Part shown: piece after piece, positions 46,891-58,195 of the stretch | How the letters are laid out: each line of letters begins with the position of its first letter | Numbering within the stretch: the first letter of the stretch is position 1 | From: Rhizopus arrhizus | Lineage: Eukaryota > Mucoromycota > Mucoromycetes > Mucorales > Rhizopodaceae | Direction: 5' to 3' | Length of the DNA stretch: 64,000 nucleotides | NCBI GenBank assembly: GCA_024220505.1 | Contig: JAKZZE010000016.1 | Location: forward strand, 806,001-870,000 | Notes under the pieces: model-generated | Seen by the model: only the letters and a program-made list of their open reading frames with translations | The model's database searches: none | Told to the model about the DNA's origin: nothing | Position numbers and translations under genes: made by a program

Positions 46891-46926
46891 TTTCTTTTCT
46901 CATAGCAAGTTACACACAGAGGTCGA

Positions 46927-46928
<2 letters not shown>

Positions 46929-46992
<64 letters not shown>

Positions 46993-47430
46993 GAAACGGA
47001 CTTTACTTATTATACTGACATAAGTCTCTAAATAAACCCACTTCCATGACAAGTGCACCTAATAAACCTATTACTGCTTATCCAGTCAACACCCTCATCG
47101 TACTTTGTTTTTCTCTATGTTGTATTAAGAATACTATTTGTAGATGAGAGCTTCAGTGATTGTCAAAGGTCAACATAGGCTATATAGATTTAGAAGCTAA
47201 CCTAATCATACTAAACAACAAACTCTTTTTAGCTTTAAGAAAGAAAGAAAGAAAAAAAATAATAATAGATTTTAGCTAATCAAGCATAATCGATGGCCGT
47301 CGATTCAGGTTTGTTTTCTTTTTATTCTGTTTATGTTCAACTATAAAGTTCACTTCTAAAAATGAAATAATAAAGAGATAGAGTGGGCTCTAAAGAATAA
47401 TAAGTTATCAAAAAAGATAAACCTTTGTAG
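46929..47430. other. T53/A11 homopolymer junction and gene-free sequence
   Basis: A run of about 53 T is directly followed by 11 A, then AT-rich sequence. Weak similarity to 23270-23310 near 47290. No gene seen. The T-run may be the inverted tail of a retroposed sequence. Confidence 0.5.
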
Positions 47431-48089
47431 GGCGTTGGTCATGAATATATAAAGCTGTAATGACATATCTTTATCTAGAAGCATTCTTCAGTTTTTGTAT
47501 AAATAGCTTTCATCATTTTGTTTGATAAACACTAGTCGAAGGTCACAAGTGAACCTCTTGTCTTATCTAGTCTTGCTTACACCTCTTGATGTAGTCTTAC
47601 TTTAGTTATTTGCTTCTCTTCAATTCTATTGGATGTAAGCACCTAACACTCCTCTCTAGCTCTAACTGTAGCTAATAGAAAACATCATGATGTAATTTTT
47701 TTGTTGCTTCAATGGCTTGTAAGAATTAACGGTTTTGAAATAGAGTAAAGTTGACGAAAGTGAATAAAAAAAAATAAGAGTTGGGTAAAGTATTGGTATT
47801 AAATTCGTTTGTAAGTGACCACCAGATCTTGTTAAGTAGATCAAACTTGCTTGTAATAAGGTAACTTGATAAGAGTTTTAAGAATGTTTACAATGAAGAT
47901 AATTGACTTCAAGGGACTTGTCTTGCTTGTATTTTAAGAGTATTATACCAAAAGATTCAGGGATAAAGATACTTGATTTATTGGATAAAATATATTTAAG
48001 ATAAGTAAAGTTAAAATATATATGTCAAGAGAAGTGAAGTAAAATAAAAATAAAAACTTGTCTATTTTATAGACAAAGAAAAATAAAGT

Positions 48090-48200
48090 TTCATTTTGAT
48101 ATAAGGTTTGATTTCGATATAAGGTTTGATTTCAATATAAGGTTTGATTTCGATATAAAGTTTGATTTTGAAATAAAGTTCAAAAAAAGAATAAGGTTCA
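48090..48200 (+). repeat. 19-bp tandem repeat (about 5 units)
   Basis: Units of the form ATATAAGGTTTGATTTCGA, degenerating to the right. Only in R2 copy 2. Confidence 0.75.
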
Positions 48201-48500
48201 AAATTAAAAATCACAAACCGCAGCCATTGCTGGTGTTTATGTTGTAATCTTCGTTACAATGAATCAATCTACCTCCATATATCCTCAGTGATCTTGCTAT
48301 TAAATGAAATCAGCCTTTCCAATTACACCTCAACATTTGTAGTATTTTTGAAACCTAAATGAATGAAGAAGGCTCTTTTTTTTTCTTTCTTAATTTTAAG
48401 TGTTCATTTGAAACTTTTTTGTAATGAAAGGTACAATAAAAAAGGGAGCCAAAATAAAGAAAAAAAAAAAAAAAGAAAAAAAAAAAGAAAAAAAAAATAA

Positions 48501-48872
48501 GGGGAGGATGTTAGTGCCTATTCCACTTGAATACGCTCACTACACAAGTTGATATGGGCCATGGCATCTTTCAAAGTACCCACGGGGATCCATACCCCCT
48601 TGCCCGACTAGGTCACATTGGCTGTTGACCCTCACCACTCCAACTAAACAACCTCAGCGCTGTGGGTACAAATCGATCCCCGATAACTCAAGGTTGCCGT
48701 CATGATCCCGAGAGGGCCCCCGTTCGGCTCTTTTAAGGAACTTGTCCAAGGTCTAGAACAAGGATTCGTTCCCCTCAAGAGTTTCTCTAGTTTCCTGTTC
48801 ACAACTGGAAGGTCATGATGAGAACCAACGATGCTCTATCTTCGTGCAAACCAATGTAACTTTCGCCGACAT
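48501..48872 (-). ncRNA. GC-rich core of R2 (copy 2)
   Basis: Inverse-complement copy of the block described at 27430-27795, with both stem pairs (CGGGGATC/GATCCCCG and GTACCCAC/GTGGGTAC) intact. Confidence 0.4.
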
Positions 48873-49373
48873 CCTCTAATTGGGGGTTTAATAAGTGACA
48901 GAGGACTGAAAGACATGTCAATAAACTTACCCTTTTCAAAATACTGATAAGCCTTACAAGAAAACTTTTAGAAAAAGTTATGGGTAAAATTACATACAAA
49001 ATCCGGCTTGAACTTTCATTTTTGTCGAATTTTTTGATTGGCTACATGAATTATCATAAACAACTTATGAGCCATGTTAACCTACAAACCATCCAGTCGT
49101 GTCTTTTACTAAAATAAAAAGTAACTCACAATACTTACTTTGTGATATCACTCTACTTCTCCTCTTGCATTTGTTCTTTCTCCCTTTAAAAGTGTTAGTA
49201 ATCTTTGTATGTGTGTAACATACTGAGTATGAGTGGAGTGAAAAAAGATTAAAACAAAGCTTATGTTTGATTTGAAGCAAAGGAGCAAGTGCCTATATTG
49301 AATTATGTAAAGATCTGGATAATAGCATGTAGCGTTTAGTCAGCTATATAATTCATATATTAGCATCTATATT

Positions 49374-49440
49374 ATGAGGAATATCTACGCTGTGAGGAAT
49401 GTCTACGCTGTGAGGAATGTCTACACTGTGAAGAAATATA
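49374..49440 (+). repeat. 18-bp tandem repeat (about 3 units)
   Basis: Units CTACGCTGTGAGGAATGT inside R2 copy 2; copy 3 has the corresponding array near 57270-57315, copy 1 a shorter one near 26900-26930. Confidence 0.7.
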
Positions 49441-50019
49441 TAAGCTCTGGGAATATATTATTGAATAAAATCAAATCATATTTGACTTGAGTTTATATAT
49501 CTTTCTTCTTGAAACATGATCTATTTTAATATATGCATGCTGACAAAGTAATGTTTGTGTGTTATGCATTACTGTGGAATGTGGTTATATTTAAAAGTAA
49601 AATGAATGTTTATCCATAAACTTCCGCTCATCTTATACTTTTGTTTCTTCTCACATTATATTTGAAGCATAAAGGAGCTTTTAAGAATGCTCTTTATACC
49701 TTCTTTGTCATTATTTTTCTAAACTTGATTAGTTCTTACTTGTAAATGATTCAGACTAATTGTTTACTAAAACAAGATAAGCCTATATTTCTTATTAAAA
49801 TGATACAGCATACACACTGGATCCCAGTGGAATACCTTCAAGTGTAGATTGGACAAACACAAGTCAAGGATGACAAAAGAATTATTGAATATATATTGAT
49901 CTGCTTACAAAAATCCACTTAAATACTGCGTTTGTTGCTTGGACTGTAAGCTTTTCTAACATTTCTCTTTTGTTTAATTGTGAATAAACAAAGGAAGCAT
50001 CTTATCTTTTGATCGTCTC

Positions 50020-51602
50020 ATGGTTCTTTCGCCTAATCAAATTTTGCCAAAAAAGGCAAGTCGAGGACTGAAATCCTCTAGCAATAATCTTGCATCTAGA
50101 TCTTGGGCTAATGTTGTTCGCAACACTAACTATAACAAACTGTCTATTATTAATACCTCTGAAACGAACGAGGAGTCTCAGTCGTCTTTCCCAACAGACA
50201 CTAATAAGCCGTTCCTGAAAGGCACTATGCCTGATTCCATTTTGGTTGACATCACACATGTCGACAATCCCACAGTTTTTTATGACGAATTTACAGCCCT
50301 GTGTAAACACCGTGAGCACCTATGGAGTTTAGAGGAAAAACTTCGTGTTGACGGTCATCGTCGTTTTGCTGAATTTGTTGTGTCTCCTGAAATGGCAACA
50401 AAATTATGTTCAGAAGGTGCAAAGCTTAAGTCATTTGACACCCACTTTCAGGTGTTCTATTCTCTCTCGATCGATGCTGAGATTTTGAAGATATCTCTTT
50501 CAGGATTACCACGCCAATACGGACGAGCTAATGGAGGAGCTCTAGAACTCCGTGCTGATATGATAGCGAATTTGTCTAATTTTGGCTCTGTTATTGATTG
50601 CGGTATGGTCAGTGGAATATCAGGAAACTTCACTGGCAGAGGGTACGCTGTTTTGGAGCTAGACTCTTCTTCCACAGCCGGCGAAAACCACAGGACTATA
50701 TCTCATTCTCTTCATTGGCAGTATGCCCGTTTATCAGCCAAAACTGGTACACAATCGTCTTCTTCTTCCGATGCCGTAACAGTTTACGCCACTTGGGCTA
50801 ATATGGGTTCTTACTGCCGTTATTGTCACCAAGATACTCATGTCATAGACCGATGCCCCGAGAGATACCGCTCAACTATGTGTTATAATTGTAATACGTT
50901 GGGACATGTCGCTCGTATTTGCTCCCGTAAGAATTCTGCTGCCACCGACGGCCTTGCCCCTAACAAGAAACTGCGAAAAACTCCAGTTCAAGTCCCCCCT
51001 CCGCTGAATCGGCTAATAAGGTCACTGCTGTACCATCAGTAGATTCTTCTAGTGAACGATCTCATGCTCCAGCCGTTTCTGTAGCTCTTCCCATTCTTGA
51101 CAAAACTCAAGAATCCATTTGGGCCTCGCGATCAACCACTGATGCGTACACATCCACTTCCCCAAATTCAAAGGGTTTACCAATGACTGCTGTCGATCCC
51201 ATTGTTCCTAAGGCTGGAACTTCGATCAAGAAATCTGGAATCGTCACCCGTCAAACCCGTTCAATGACGTCTCAACAGTCCACCACCGATAATTCTTCCT
51301 TGTCGGGCATTTCCAACTCCCAAGCAAAAACAACTAAAGCCTTGGTATGCAAGCATTGTTTTAAAGAAGGGCACGTCCGTAAATCTTCCAAGCAATGCGA
51401 CAAGCACGAAGAATACATGGCACAGCTCAACGAGTCGAAAAGTTCACAGAAGCAAATGATGGAGACATCAACTGACAGTACAAACGCTGAAGATGCAGAT
51501 ATGCTGTCTGCTGAAGAAGGAGATTCCGTCGAAGATACCACCACCGCTATGGATGTTGTTTCTTCTGGCGATGCTACACAACCCAACAATTTATCATTAT
51601 GA
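50020..51602 (+). pseudogene. LINE-B ORF1 (CCHC protein) with a -1 frame change
   Basis: The first frame (50020-51042) has 'CRYCHQDTHVIDRC' and 'CYNCNTLGHVARIC' knuckles. The second frame is open from about 50994 to the TGA at 51600-51602 and carries 'SSSERSHAPAVSVALPILDK', a third knuckle-like 'CKHCFKEGHVRKSSKQC' and an acidic tail. Both parts are needed for a LINE-A-like ORF1 layout. The join falls at six C (50994-50999); one more C would restore the frame. The ORF1 stop overlaps the ORF2 start as ATGA. A simple indel is the likely cause; programmed -1 slippage is possible (C CCC CCT in the right phase). Confidence 0.75.
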
Positions 51603-54600
51603 ATATTATGAATATAAAACATAATAATAATAATAATCGCACTGCTTACTCTTCTAGTTCGGAATCTAATTCCTTAGCTCTTCCGACCCCGATTACTTCT
51701 ACTTTAAACCGGACTACTCCTCTAAAAATTGCTACCATCAACTGCCGTGGCCTTCCAAAAACAGTTGATCCGTCAATTCGTAGCTCTTTCATCAGATATC
51801 TTAGAACTCACTCTCTAGATATCATTGCACTTCAAGAAACTCATGCGAAATCACCTCATCTTCAAGATCTTTTCCACTCCCAATTCCAAGCTGTTGATAG
51901 CATTTGGTCTGAACACTGTGGCCTAGTCAATCTCTCTTCGTCGCTTTCTTTCAGTAACTCTTCCATCAGCATTTGTGGACGCCTTATATCTACCACGGTC
52001 ACACACTCCAACAATGCCTTTGAACCTGTTACGGTCACAGTAATATATGCTCCTGCATCATCATCGGTTCGTTATCCTTTCTTCTCAACCCTTGTGAATG
52101 ACTCATCTGGATTACTGCCGTTATGTCCCAATCGCTACATTCTTTTAGGCGACTTTAATTACTCATCATCCACAGCCTCAACAACACCTCGTGCTCCTGT
52201 TGTTTGGCGTCAGTATATTTCTCAATTTTTTGTAGACTGTATTACTGATCATGGATGTGTCGCTCAACCAACTTTTCATCGAGGAAATTCACAATCATGC
52301 ATTGATTACATCTTTGCTTCTTGTGATTTGAACTCCCAACGAAGTCGTGGATCTGTGACCTATATCACCCCCGCGTGGTCTGATCACTTTCTATTGACAT
52401 CAGTTTTTCATCTCACAGCTTCCGTTCCTTCTCAAGGTTCTCAAATCGGCAAAGGTCTATGGCGCGCTCATCCTCGTTTGGCTAAGGACTCAGCATTTTG
52501 TGAAAAACTTGAAAAGACAATTTCAGATACTGTTGCAAAATTCGCTCCTGATTTGGATGTTGCTTTGAAGTGGCAAGAACTCAAATCAATTGCACAAAAA
52601 ACCGCAAAAGCACACTCCCGAAGAGTTGCTTTTGATATGGCTCAGGCTGAGAAACGACTGCAGCATCGACGTCGACACATCATGTCCAATATTCGCCGTA
52701 ATCCTGATCAGAGTTCCGAAAATTTACCTTTGCTTCGTGTTGTGGAACGTCAGTTGGATTCTTTCCAACGCTATCGTGTAGAAACTCTGGCATTGCGCTC
52801 GGGTATCCGTTGGCGTGAACTCGGTGAACTTTCTGCTGGATATCTGAAAAAGACTATAGCCACACGCACCGCCAAACAGCTCGTACCATCATTGATTCAC
52901 CCCACTACTAACGTTCTGTGCTCTTCGGTCGAGGATATGCTAGATGCGACAACTACATTTTACTCTGACCTATACTCTCCTGAACCCATTGATCAGAATG
53001 CTATTGATGAACTCCTTGAGTCTCTACCACCCGAGTTGCATCTGTCCTCATTGGATCAAACGAGACTTCAATCTCCTATCACGTTCGATGATATACTCAT
53101 TGGGGTATCCCACAGTCCTCCAAAGAGTAGTCCAGGCACGGATGGTATCCCATATGAAATTCTCAAGTTAATCGTCTCACATCCTGATTGTCGAGAAATT
53201 GTTTTAGCTGTTTATAACAATGCTTTGTCTTGTGGCTCTTTCCCAGAATCTTGGAATGATACATGTGTCTCTTTGCTCCCTAAGAAAGGTAATTTATCAG
53301 ATCTCCGTAACTGGAGGCCTATATCTCTCATAAACACGGATGCAAAAGTCTTCACAAGAATTATCAACTCACGGATGATTCGATGCGCTTCCAAACTTGT
53401 CTCTCCGTACCAAACTGGTTTTGTTCGCAACCGATTTATCGCTGACAATGGCCTCTTAATGCGCTTACTCATGGATCATGCTCAATCGTCGCACTCATCT
53501 GCTATTGCCCTCTTTTTAGACCAAGAGAAAGCATATGATAGAATACACCCAGAGTACTTACGACAGGTGCTTGTTCGGTTTGGATTCCCTGATGGAATTG
53601 TTGATAGCGTCATGGGTCTTTTCTTCAATACTGAACTCAGGCTTAATATCAATGGTCATTTGTCTGTACCGGTGAGCCAACGAAGAGGACTTCGCCAAGG
53701 AGATCCGCTCTCTCCCATTCTTTTCAACCTGGCTTTTGAACCGTTTTTACGACGACTTATGGCTGACCCTCAACTTTTTGGATACTCGTTACCTCGCTCC
53801 TCAATATCTCATCCGGAGGATTCGAATCTACAGAATGTAAAGCTTATGGCATATGCTGATGATGTTGTTTGTATACTTCGTGATCCCTCTGATCTTGCTG
53901 TACTACAGGCTCATCTTACAACTTACTCTCATGCATCTAATGCCAAGGTAAACTACCACAAAACTCAAGCAATGTCATTGTCGGGTTCTCCTACCTTCTA
54001 TCTCAACACCTGGCGAGCCCCGCTGTTGTCCCATGGGATATCTCATTGGCATGACAACCGTTCTCTTGAACCGCTTGTATATCTTGGCTTTCCTCTCAGC
54101 ACCAATATCTCACAACGCAATAGTTTCTTAGAACAGCTCCTTTTCAAGATCCGTTCGGCTTGTAACATACACTCTCAGCGGTCTCTTTCCGTTAGAGGAA
54201 GGGTTACCATCCTTAACACGCTTATCCTCTCAAAATTATGGCACGTACTTCGTCTTGTCTCTGCACCTATTGCATTCTTTGATAAGCTAAAGTCGATCAT
54301 GTCTTCGTTTCTCACGTACCGAATGTTCCCGAAGATCAGCTTGTCAACTATGTGTTTAAGGCGGTCGAAAGGTGGCCTAGGCGTTCTTGACCCTAATATT
54401 CAGCAGGGAGCACTCCAACTTCGTTGGCTTATGCCCCTCATGGCAGGATCCCCATTTTGGCCGTTTTCTCCAGTTTGGTCCTCAGCTGCCATTCGCAATT
54501 CAATCGTTCTTCCGCGTCTCATGGATTTTTTCCTCTACCATCTTGAAACCAGGCATTCCAACGATGCTCACAATAATGGTCAACGGTATGAATACACGGA

Positions 54601-55675
54601 TTTCAGACTATCATTCCTCTTTCCGGATCTCCGACCTTCTTCCACGCGACGTCTTGATGGTGTTTTCTCTCTTCTCTTCAAGAGTATGGATCTCCTTCCC
54701 AAGAATTACCGAGATGTGGTTGTCAATCCCGAGACGTGTGTCCGCCTACCCGTGGCTTCCATTTATACAAGCACTGATGGTTTACCTATCTCCCAATCAA
54801 TCAATCGCTTGCTGGCTGGTATATCATATACAATTGATCCTATATCACATGTCCTTCGACCCAAAGCTTTAACAGAACTTTCTCAGCATCCCATCTTGGC
54901 CAAGCGTATTCTTACATTAGTTCACAATGGCTCCATAGTGCTGCATCCATTTTTCGTTCGTGCGTTCATCCCAGACCGTTTTTCTCATCTTGCATCGCCT
55001 CCTTTTATTCCAGTTCAACACCAGGATGTTGATGCAACACCATTTTTGGAGTCTCTGTCACTGCAACAGGAAGGCCCGACACGCGCTCTCTCGACTAAAC
55101 TATATCGACATAGTTGCACCTTTAGCAAGGAACTAATCAAGTTACCAAATAACTTGCTACCTGTCAAATGGTCTGCTTTCTGGTCATTTCCTTTGCTTCA
55201 TCAAAGTCGTAATGTCTGGTATCGGCTGTTACATCAAAAACTTCCTTTCAAGAGCTTCCTAAATCGTATCTGCCCCAACTTCTTTCCCTATGCCGGATGC
55301 GAACTTTGTGGGTTGCATGAAGAAGACTTTTTGCATTTCTTTTTGCACTGTCCTTTGAAAATAGCTGTCTGGCAAGCAATTTGGTTAAAATTCTTTACAA
55401 CTTCCACTTTTACTCCTTCTGCTGTCCTCTCAGCTCTGACTCTTTTCAAGTTTCCTACCCTTACATCTGGTGTACTTGATTGTCAACCTGCTGTAGTCTT
55501 TGGTCATACTCTTTTGGCCATTTGGCGTGCTCATTGGTCTCTGGTTTTTGACTCTGTCCCTTTTCTTCCTTCTCGAGTAATTACTGCTTCCTATACACTC
55601 ATTCAGAAATCATTTGACGAACACCTAGTACATCATGGAATGTCTCATGTTCCTCTACCTAACATTCAGTTTTGA
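51599..55675 (+). CDS. LINE-B ORF2: APE endonuclease, reverse transcriptase, CCHC
   Basis: 1,358 aa without a stop. Endonuclease motifs in order: 'TINCRGL', 'LQETHA', 'IYAPAS', 'GDFNYS', 'IDYIFA', 'WSDHFLL' (about residues 40-265). Reverse transcriptase at about 510-850: 'RNWRPISLINTDAK', 'LDQEKAYDRI', 'GLRQGDPLSPILF' and catalytic 'YADD' near 752. The C-terminal 'CELCGLHEEDFLHFFLHC' is C-X2-C-X8-H-X4-C, followed by 'IWRAHWSLVFDSVPFLPSR', conserved with LINE-A 'LWRAHWRYIFDNVPLLPER'. All catalytic residues I can check are present, so the enzyme may be functional. Nicks the target and copies the LINE RNA in place (target-primed reverse transcription). Confidence 0.93.
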   Translation: MNIMNIKHNNNNNRTAYSSSSESNSLALPTPITSTLNRTTPLKIATINCRGLPKTVDPSIRSSFIRYLRTHSLDIIALQETHAKSPHLQDLFHSQFQAVDSIWSEHCGLVNLSSSLSFSNSSISICGRLISTTVTHSNNAFEPVTVTVIYAPASSSVRYPFFSTLVNDSSGLLPLCPNRYILLGDFNYSSSTASTTPRAPVVWRQYISQFFVDCITDHGCVAQPTFHRGNSQSCIDYIFASCDLNSQRSRGSVTYITPAWSDHFLLTSVFHLTASVPSQGSQIGKGLWRAHPRLAKDSAFCEKLEKTISDTVAKFAPDLDVALKWQELKSIAQKTAKAHSRRVAFDMAQAEKRLQHRRRHIMSNIRRNPDQSSENLPLLRVVERQLDSFQRYRVETLALRSGIRWRELGELSAGYLKKTIATRTAKQLVPSLIHPTTNVLCSSVEDMLDATTTFYSDLYSPEPIDQNAIDELLESLPPELHLSSLDQTRLQSPITFDDILIGVSHSPPKSSPGTDGIPYEILKLIVSHPDCREIVLAVYNNALSCGSFPESWNDTCVSLLPKKGNLSDLRNWRPISLINTDAKVFTRIINSRMIRCASKLVSPYQTGFVRNRFIADNGLLMRLLMDHAQSSHSSAIALFLDQEKAYDRIHPEYLRQVLVRFGFPDGIVDSVMGLFFNTELRLNINGHLSVPVSQRRGLRQGDPLSPILFNLAFEPFLRRLMADPQLFGYSLPRSSISHPEDSNLQNVKLMAYADDVVCILRDPSDLAVLQAHLTTYSHASNAKVNYHKTQAMSLSGSPTFYLNTWRAPLLSHGISHWHDNRSLEPLVYLGFPLSTNISQRNSFLEQLLFKIRSACNIHSQRSLSVRGRVTILNTLILSKLWHVLRLVSAPIAFFDKLKSIMSSFLTYRMFPKISLSTMCLRRSKGGLGVLDPNIQQGALQLRWLMPLMAGSPFWPFSPVWSSAAIRNSIVLPRLMDFFLYHLETRHSNDAHNNGQRYEYTDFRLSFLFPDLRPSSTRRLDGVFSLLFKSMDLLPKNYRDVVVNPETCVRLPVASIYTSTDGLPISQSINRLLAGISYTIDPISHVLRPKALTELSQHPILAKRILTLVHNGSIVLHPFFVRAFIPDRFSHLASPPFIPVQHQDVDATPFLESLSLQQEGPTRALSTKLYRHSCTFSKELIKLPNNLLPVKWSAFWSFPLLHQSRNVWYRLLHQKLPFKSFLNRICPNFFPYAGCELCGLHEEDFLHFFLHCPLKIAVWQAIWLKFFTTSTFTPSAVLSALTLFKFPTLTSGVLDCQPAVVFGHTLLAIWRAHWSLVFDSVPFLPSRVITASYTLIQKSFDEHLVHHGMSHVPLPNIQF

Positions 55676-55847
55676 ACAACACATACAACCCAAATAACCT
55701 TCATATATACTAAAAAAGAAAAAAGAAAAACTCAAACTTCCCAAAAACATCAAAAAAGTTAAAAACCCAAAAACATTTCGTAACACCCTCTTTTTTGTTA
55801 CTTTAATAAACTTGAGCTCCGGCTCCTTATAAAAAAAAAAAAAAAAA

Positions 55848-56289
55848 TATAACCAGATGGATGATAGATCGAGTGGTTCATGAAATATTCCAATTTTTTA
55901 TCTATTTTTTATCTATTTTTTTTTTTTTTTTGGAGTCCCACAAGTTGAGAAAATCGAGTTCTCTTATGCTGTATAAGCAGTTCAAAAAGATATGATTAGT
56001 GTGGCGACATGGATCCACATTGGCCATGGCGCAGTTGATGAGTGTAATGTCAGTGGGGACGATGGATCTGATGAGTAGCTGGTTCGTTGTATTTAAGCGT
56101 TGCAGTTACCCTCCCCATGAATGTCCTAATACACGAACCCATCCTACCTAAGGTGAAGTGGTCCAATGACAGATAGTGTGGTAGCCGGGCTAGCCGGATT
56201 AGGATGATACTTTAAGACATAGATGGAAGTCGAGGGTCCTTTACACACCTTAGGATACAAATGAAAGTCTATGCTGTACACCAGCTGGC
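55848..56289. other. unique GC-richer block between LINE-B and R2 copy 3
   Basis: Contains a T16 run then 'GGAGTCCCACAAG' and about 350 bp of mixed, locally GC-rich sequence (for example GTAGCCGGGCTAGCCGG near 56181). No ORF. The T-run followed by GGAG resembles the junction after the structured units at 21494. Confidence 0.4.
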
Positions 56290-57397
56290 GTGGCTAGTTT
56301 AAATCTTTTTTTTTGTTAGTTCATTTGTTTGTTTGTTTATTCTTTATTTATTATGTAAGCCTTTGATGTATTTCTTTTTTTTTTAAGCAATAAAAAGAAG
56401 CCTTTTGAAACATGCATATTTCTGTAATCCCTTTTTATCTTATTTTCTCATTATATCTCACTCTAATCAGCTTGATGAACTTAATAAAATCTAGTGGTCA
56501 CTTATTACAAGCAAATCGTCCAAATATTGATTACCAAAGGGAATCTGTGGCTTAATAGACGTTGATGACGTTCTGTCTCTATTCTCTTCAAATGCTTTAT
56601 AGAATATTAGGGTATGGATTCATCTTGATCCCCCACACTACATTTATCTTTTGAAGTGTTTGGAATAGTTTGCAACAAAAGTAGACGATCAAAAGATAAG
56701 ATACTTCCTTTGTTTATTCACAATTAAACAAAAGAGAAATGTTAGAAAAGCTTACAGTCCAAGCAACAAACGCAGTATTTAAGTGGATTTTTGTAAGCAG
56801 ATCAATATATATTCAATAATTCTTTTGTCATCCTTGACTTGTGTTTGTCCAATCTACACTTGAAGGTATTCCACTGGGATCCAGTGTGTATGCTGTATCA
56901 TTTTAATAAGAAATATAGGCTTATCTTGTTTTAGTAAACAATTAGTCTGAATCATTTACAAGTAAGAACTAATCAAGTTTAGAAAAATAATGACAAAGAA
57001 GTTATAAAGAGCATTCTTAAAAGCTCCTTTATGCTTCAAATATAATGTGAGAAGAAACAAAAGTATAAGATGAGCGGAAGTTTATGGATAAACATTCATT
57101 TTACTTTTAAATATAACCACATTCCAGAGTAATGCATAACACACAAACATTACTTTGTCAGCATGCATATATTAAAATAGATCATGTTGCAAGAAGAAAG
57201 ATATATAAACTCAAGTCAAATATGATTTGATTTTATTCAACAATATATTTCCAGAGCTTATATATTTCTTCACAGTGTAGACATTCCTCACAGCGTAGAC
57301 ATTCCTCATAATGTAGATGCTAATATATGAATTATATAGCTGACTAAACGCTACATGTTATTATCCAGATCTTTACATAATTCAATATAGGCACTTG

Positions 57398-57818
57398 TGT
57401 GTTATCTCGTAAGAATAAAAAAGACTATAAAATTCAACGAGACTTAAAAAAGTTATATTTTTATTTAATATTATTGTATCTGGTATTTATATCCTTTTCA
57501 TGAAGATTCAATTAAATCCTTTTCAAGATACTTTAATTAATTATAGCTGTAGATCTAGCATGAATAAATTTTAGTATGAAGACCTGTTCCTGGTTATGCA
57601 AGTGGACTGTTTATAATTATTTAAGTAGATCTATTTTTCATTTATGTCTCATTGCATCAGGAGCTATATTAAAACAACTTGTATTGAGTTAAAGGAGTGG
57701 AATTAGTTATGACCGAATAATAGAGAAAAGACTGTAATAAATCTTTGTAAAGCATTCACTACTCTGATTTCTTATAAATTGAATATGAATCATGTTTAAA
57801 GTATGTTGGGATACGACA
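57398..57818 (+). mobile_element. solo LTR of a second LTR-retrotransposon family
   Basis: 421 bp, begins TGTGTTATC and ends GATACGACA (TG...CA), flanked by the 5-bp duplication ACTTG (57393-57397 and 57819-57823). R2 copy 1 shows the empty site ('GGCACTTGCTCC'). Unrelated in sequence to the chromovirus LTR. Confidence 0.85.
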
Positions 57819-58195
57819 ACTTGCTCCTTTGCTTCAAATCAAACCTAAGCTTTGTTTTAATCTTTTTTCACTCCACTCATACTCAGTATGTTACACACAT
57901 ACAAAGATTACTAACACTTTTAAAGGGAGAAAGAACAAATGCAAGAGGAGAAGTAGAGTGATATCACAAAGTAAGTATTGTGAGTTACTTTTTATTTTAG
58001 CAAAAGACACGACTGGATGGTTTGTAGGTTAACATGGCTCATAAGTTGTTTATGATAATTCATGTAGCCAATCAAAAAATTCGACAAAAATGAAAGTTCA
58101 AGCCGGATTTTGTATGTAATTTTACCCATAACTTTTTCTAAAAGTTTTCTCGTAAGGCTTATCAGTATTTTGAAAAGGGTAAGTTTATTGATATG

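Larger units (their letters stand above)
41845..46928 (+). repeat. duplicated segment, copy B (5.1 kb)
   Basis: Direct-orientation match to 17600-22715. It ends at a run of about 53 T (46929-46981) followed by A11, where homology to copy A stops after 'CACACAGAGGTCGATC'. The T33 run of copy A after the structured units is only 9 T here. The left edge lies 144 bp after the LINE-A poly(A). Confidence 0.85.
47430..50018 (-). repeat. repeat family R2, copy 2 (inverted)
   Basis: Inverse complement of copy 1. Relative to copy 1 it carries about 560 extra bp (about 47685-48250), including a 19-bp tandem array. It is cut at 50018 by the first base of LINE-B; the sequence expected beyond this point (as in 25906-26318) is missing. 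Confidence 0.75.
50019..55847 (+). mobile_element. LINE-B, L1-like non-LTR retrotransposon
   Basis: 5.8 kb, starting CATGGTTCTTTCG one base before ORF1 and ending in 17 A (55831-55847). ORF1 (broken by one frameshift), ORF2 (open, 1,358 aa). The left flank is R2 copy 2, cut cleanly at the element start. No target duplication was found (left GATCGTCT, right TATAACCA), so the insertion may have been rearranged or accompanied by deletion. Confidence 0.9.

Noticed and set aside
51599..51640. Sequence-rich AAT repeats at the start of LINE-B ORF2 as a microsatellite
   Set aside because: Only about five AAT units, inside the coding start of ORF2; not remarkable.
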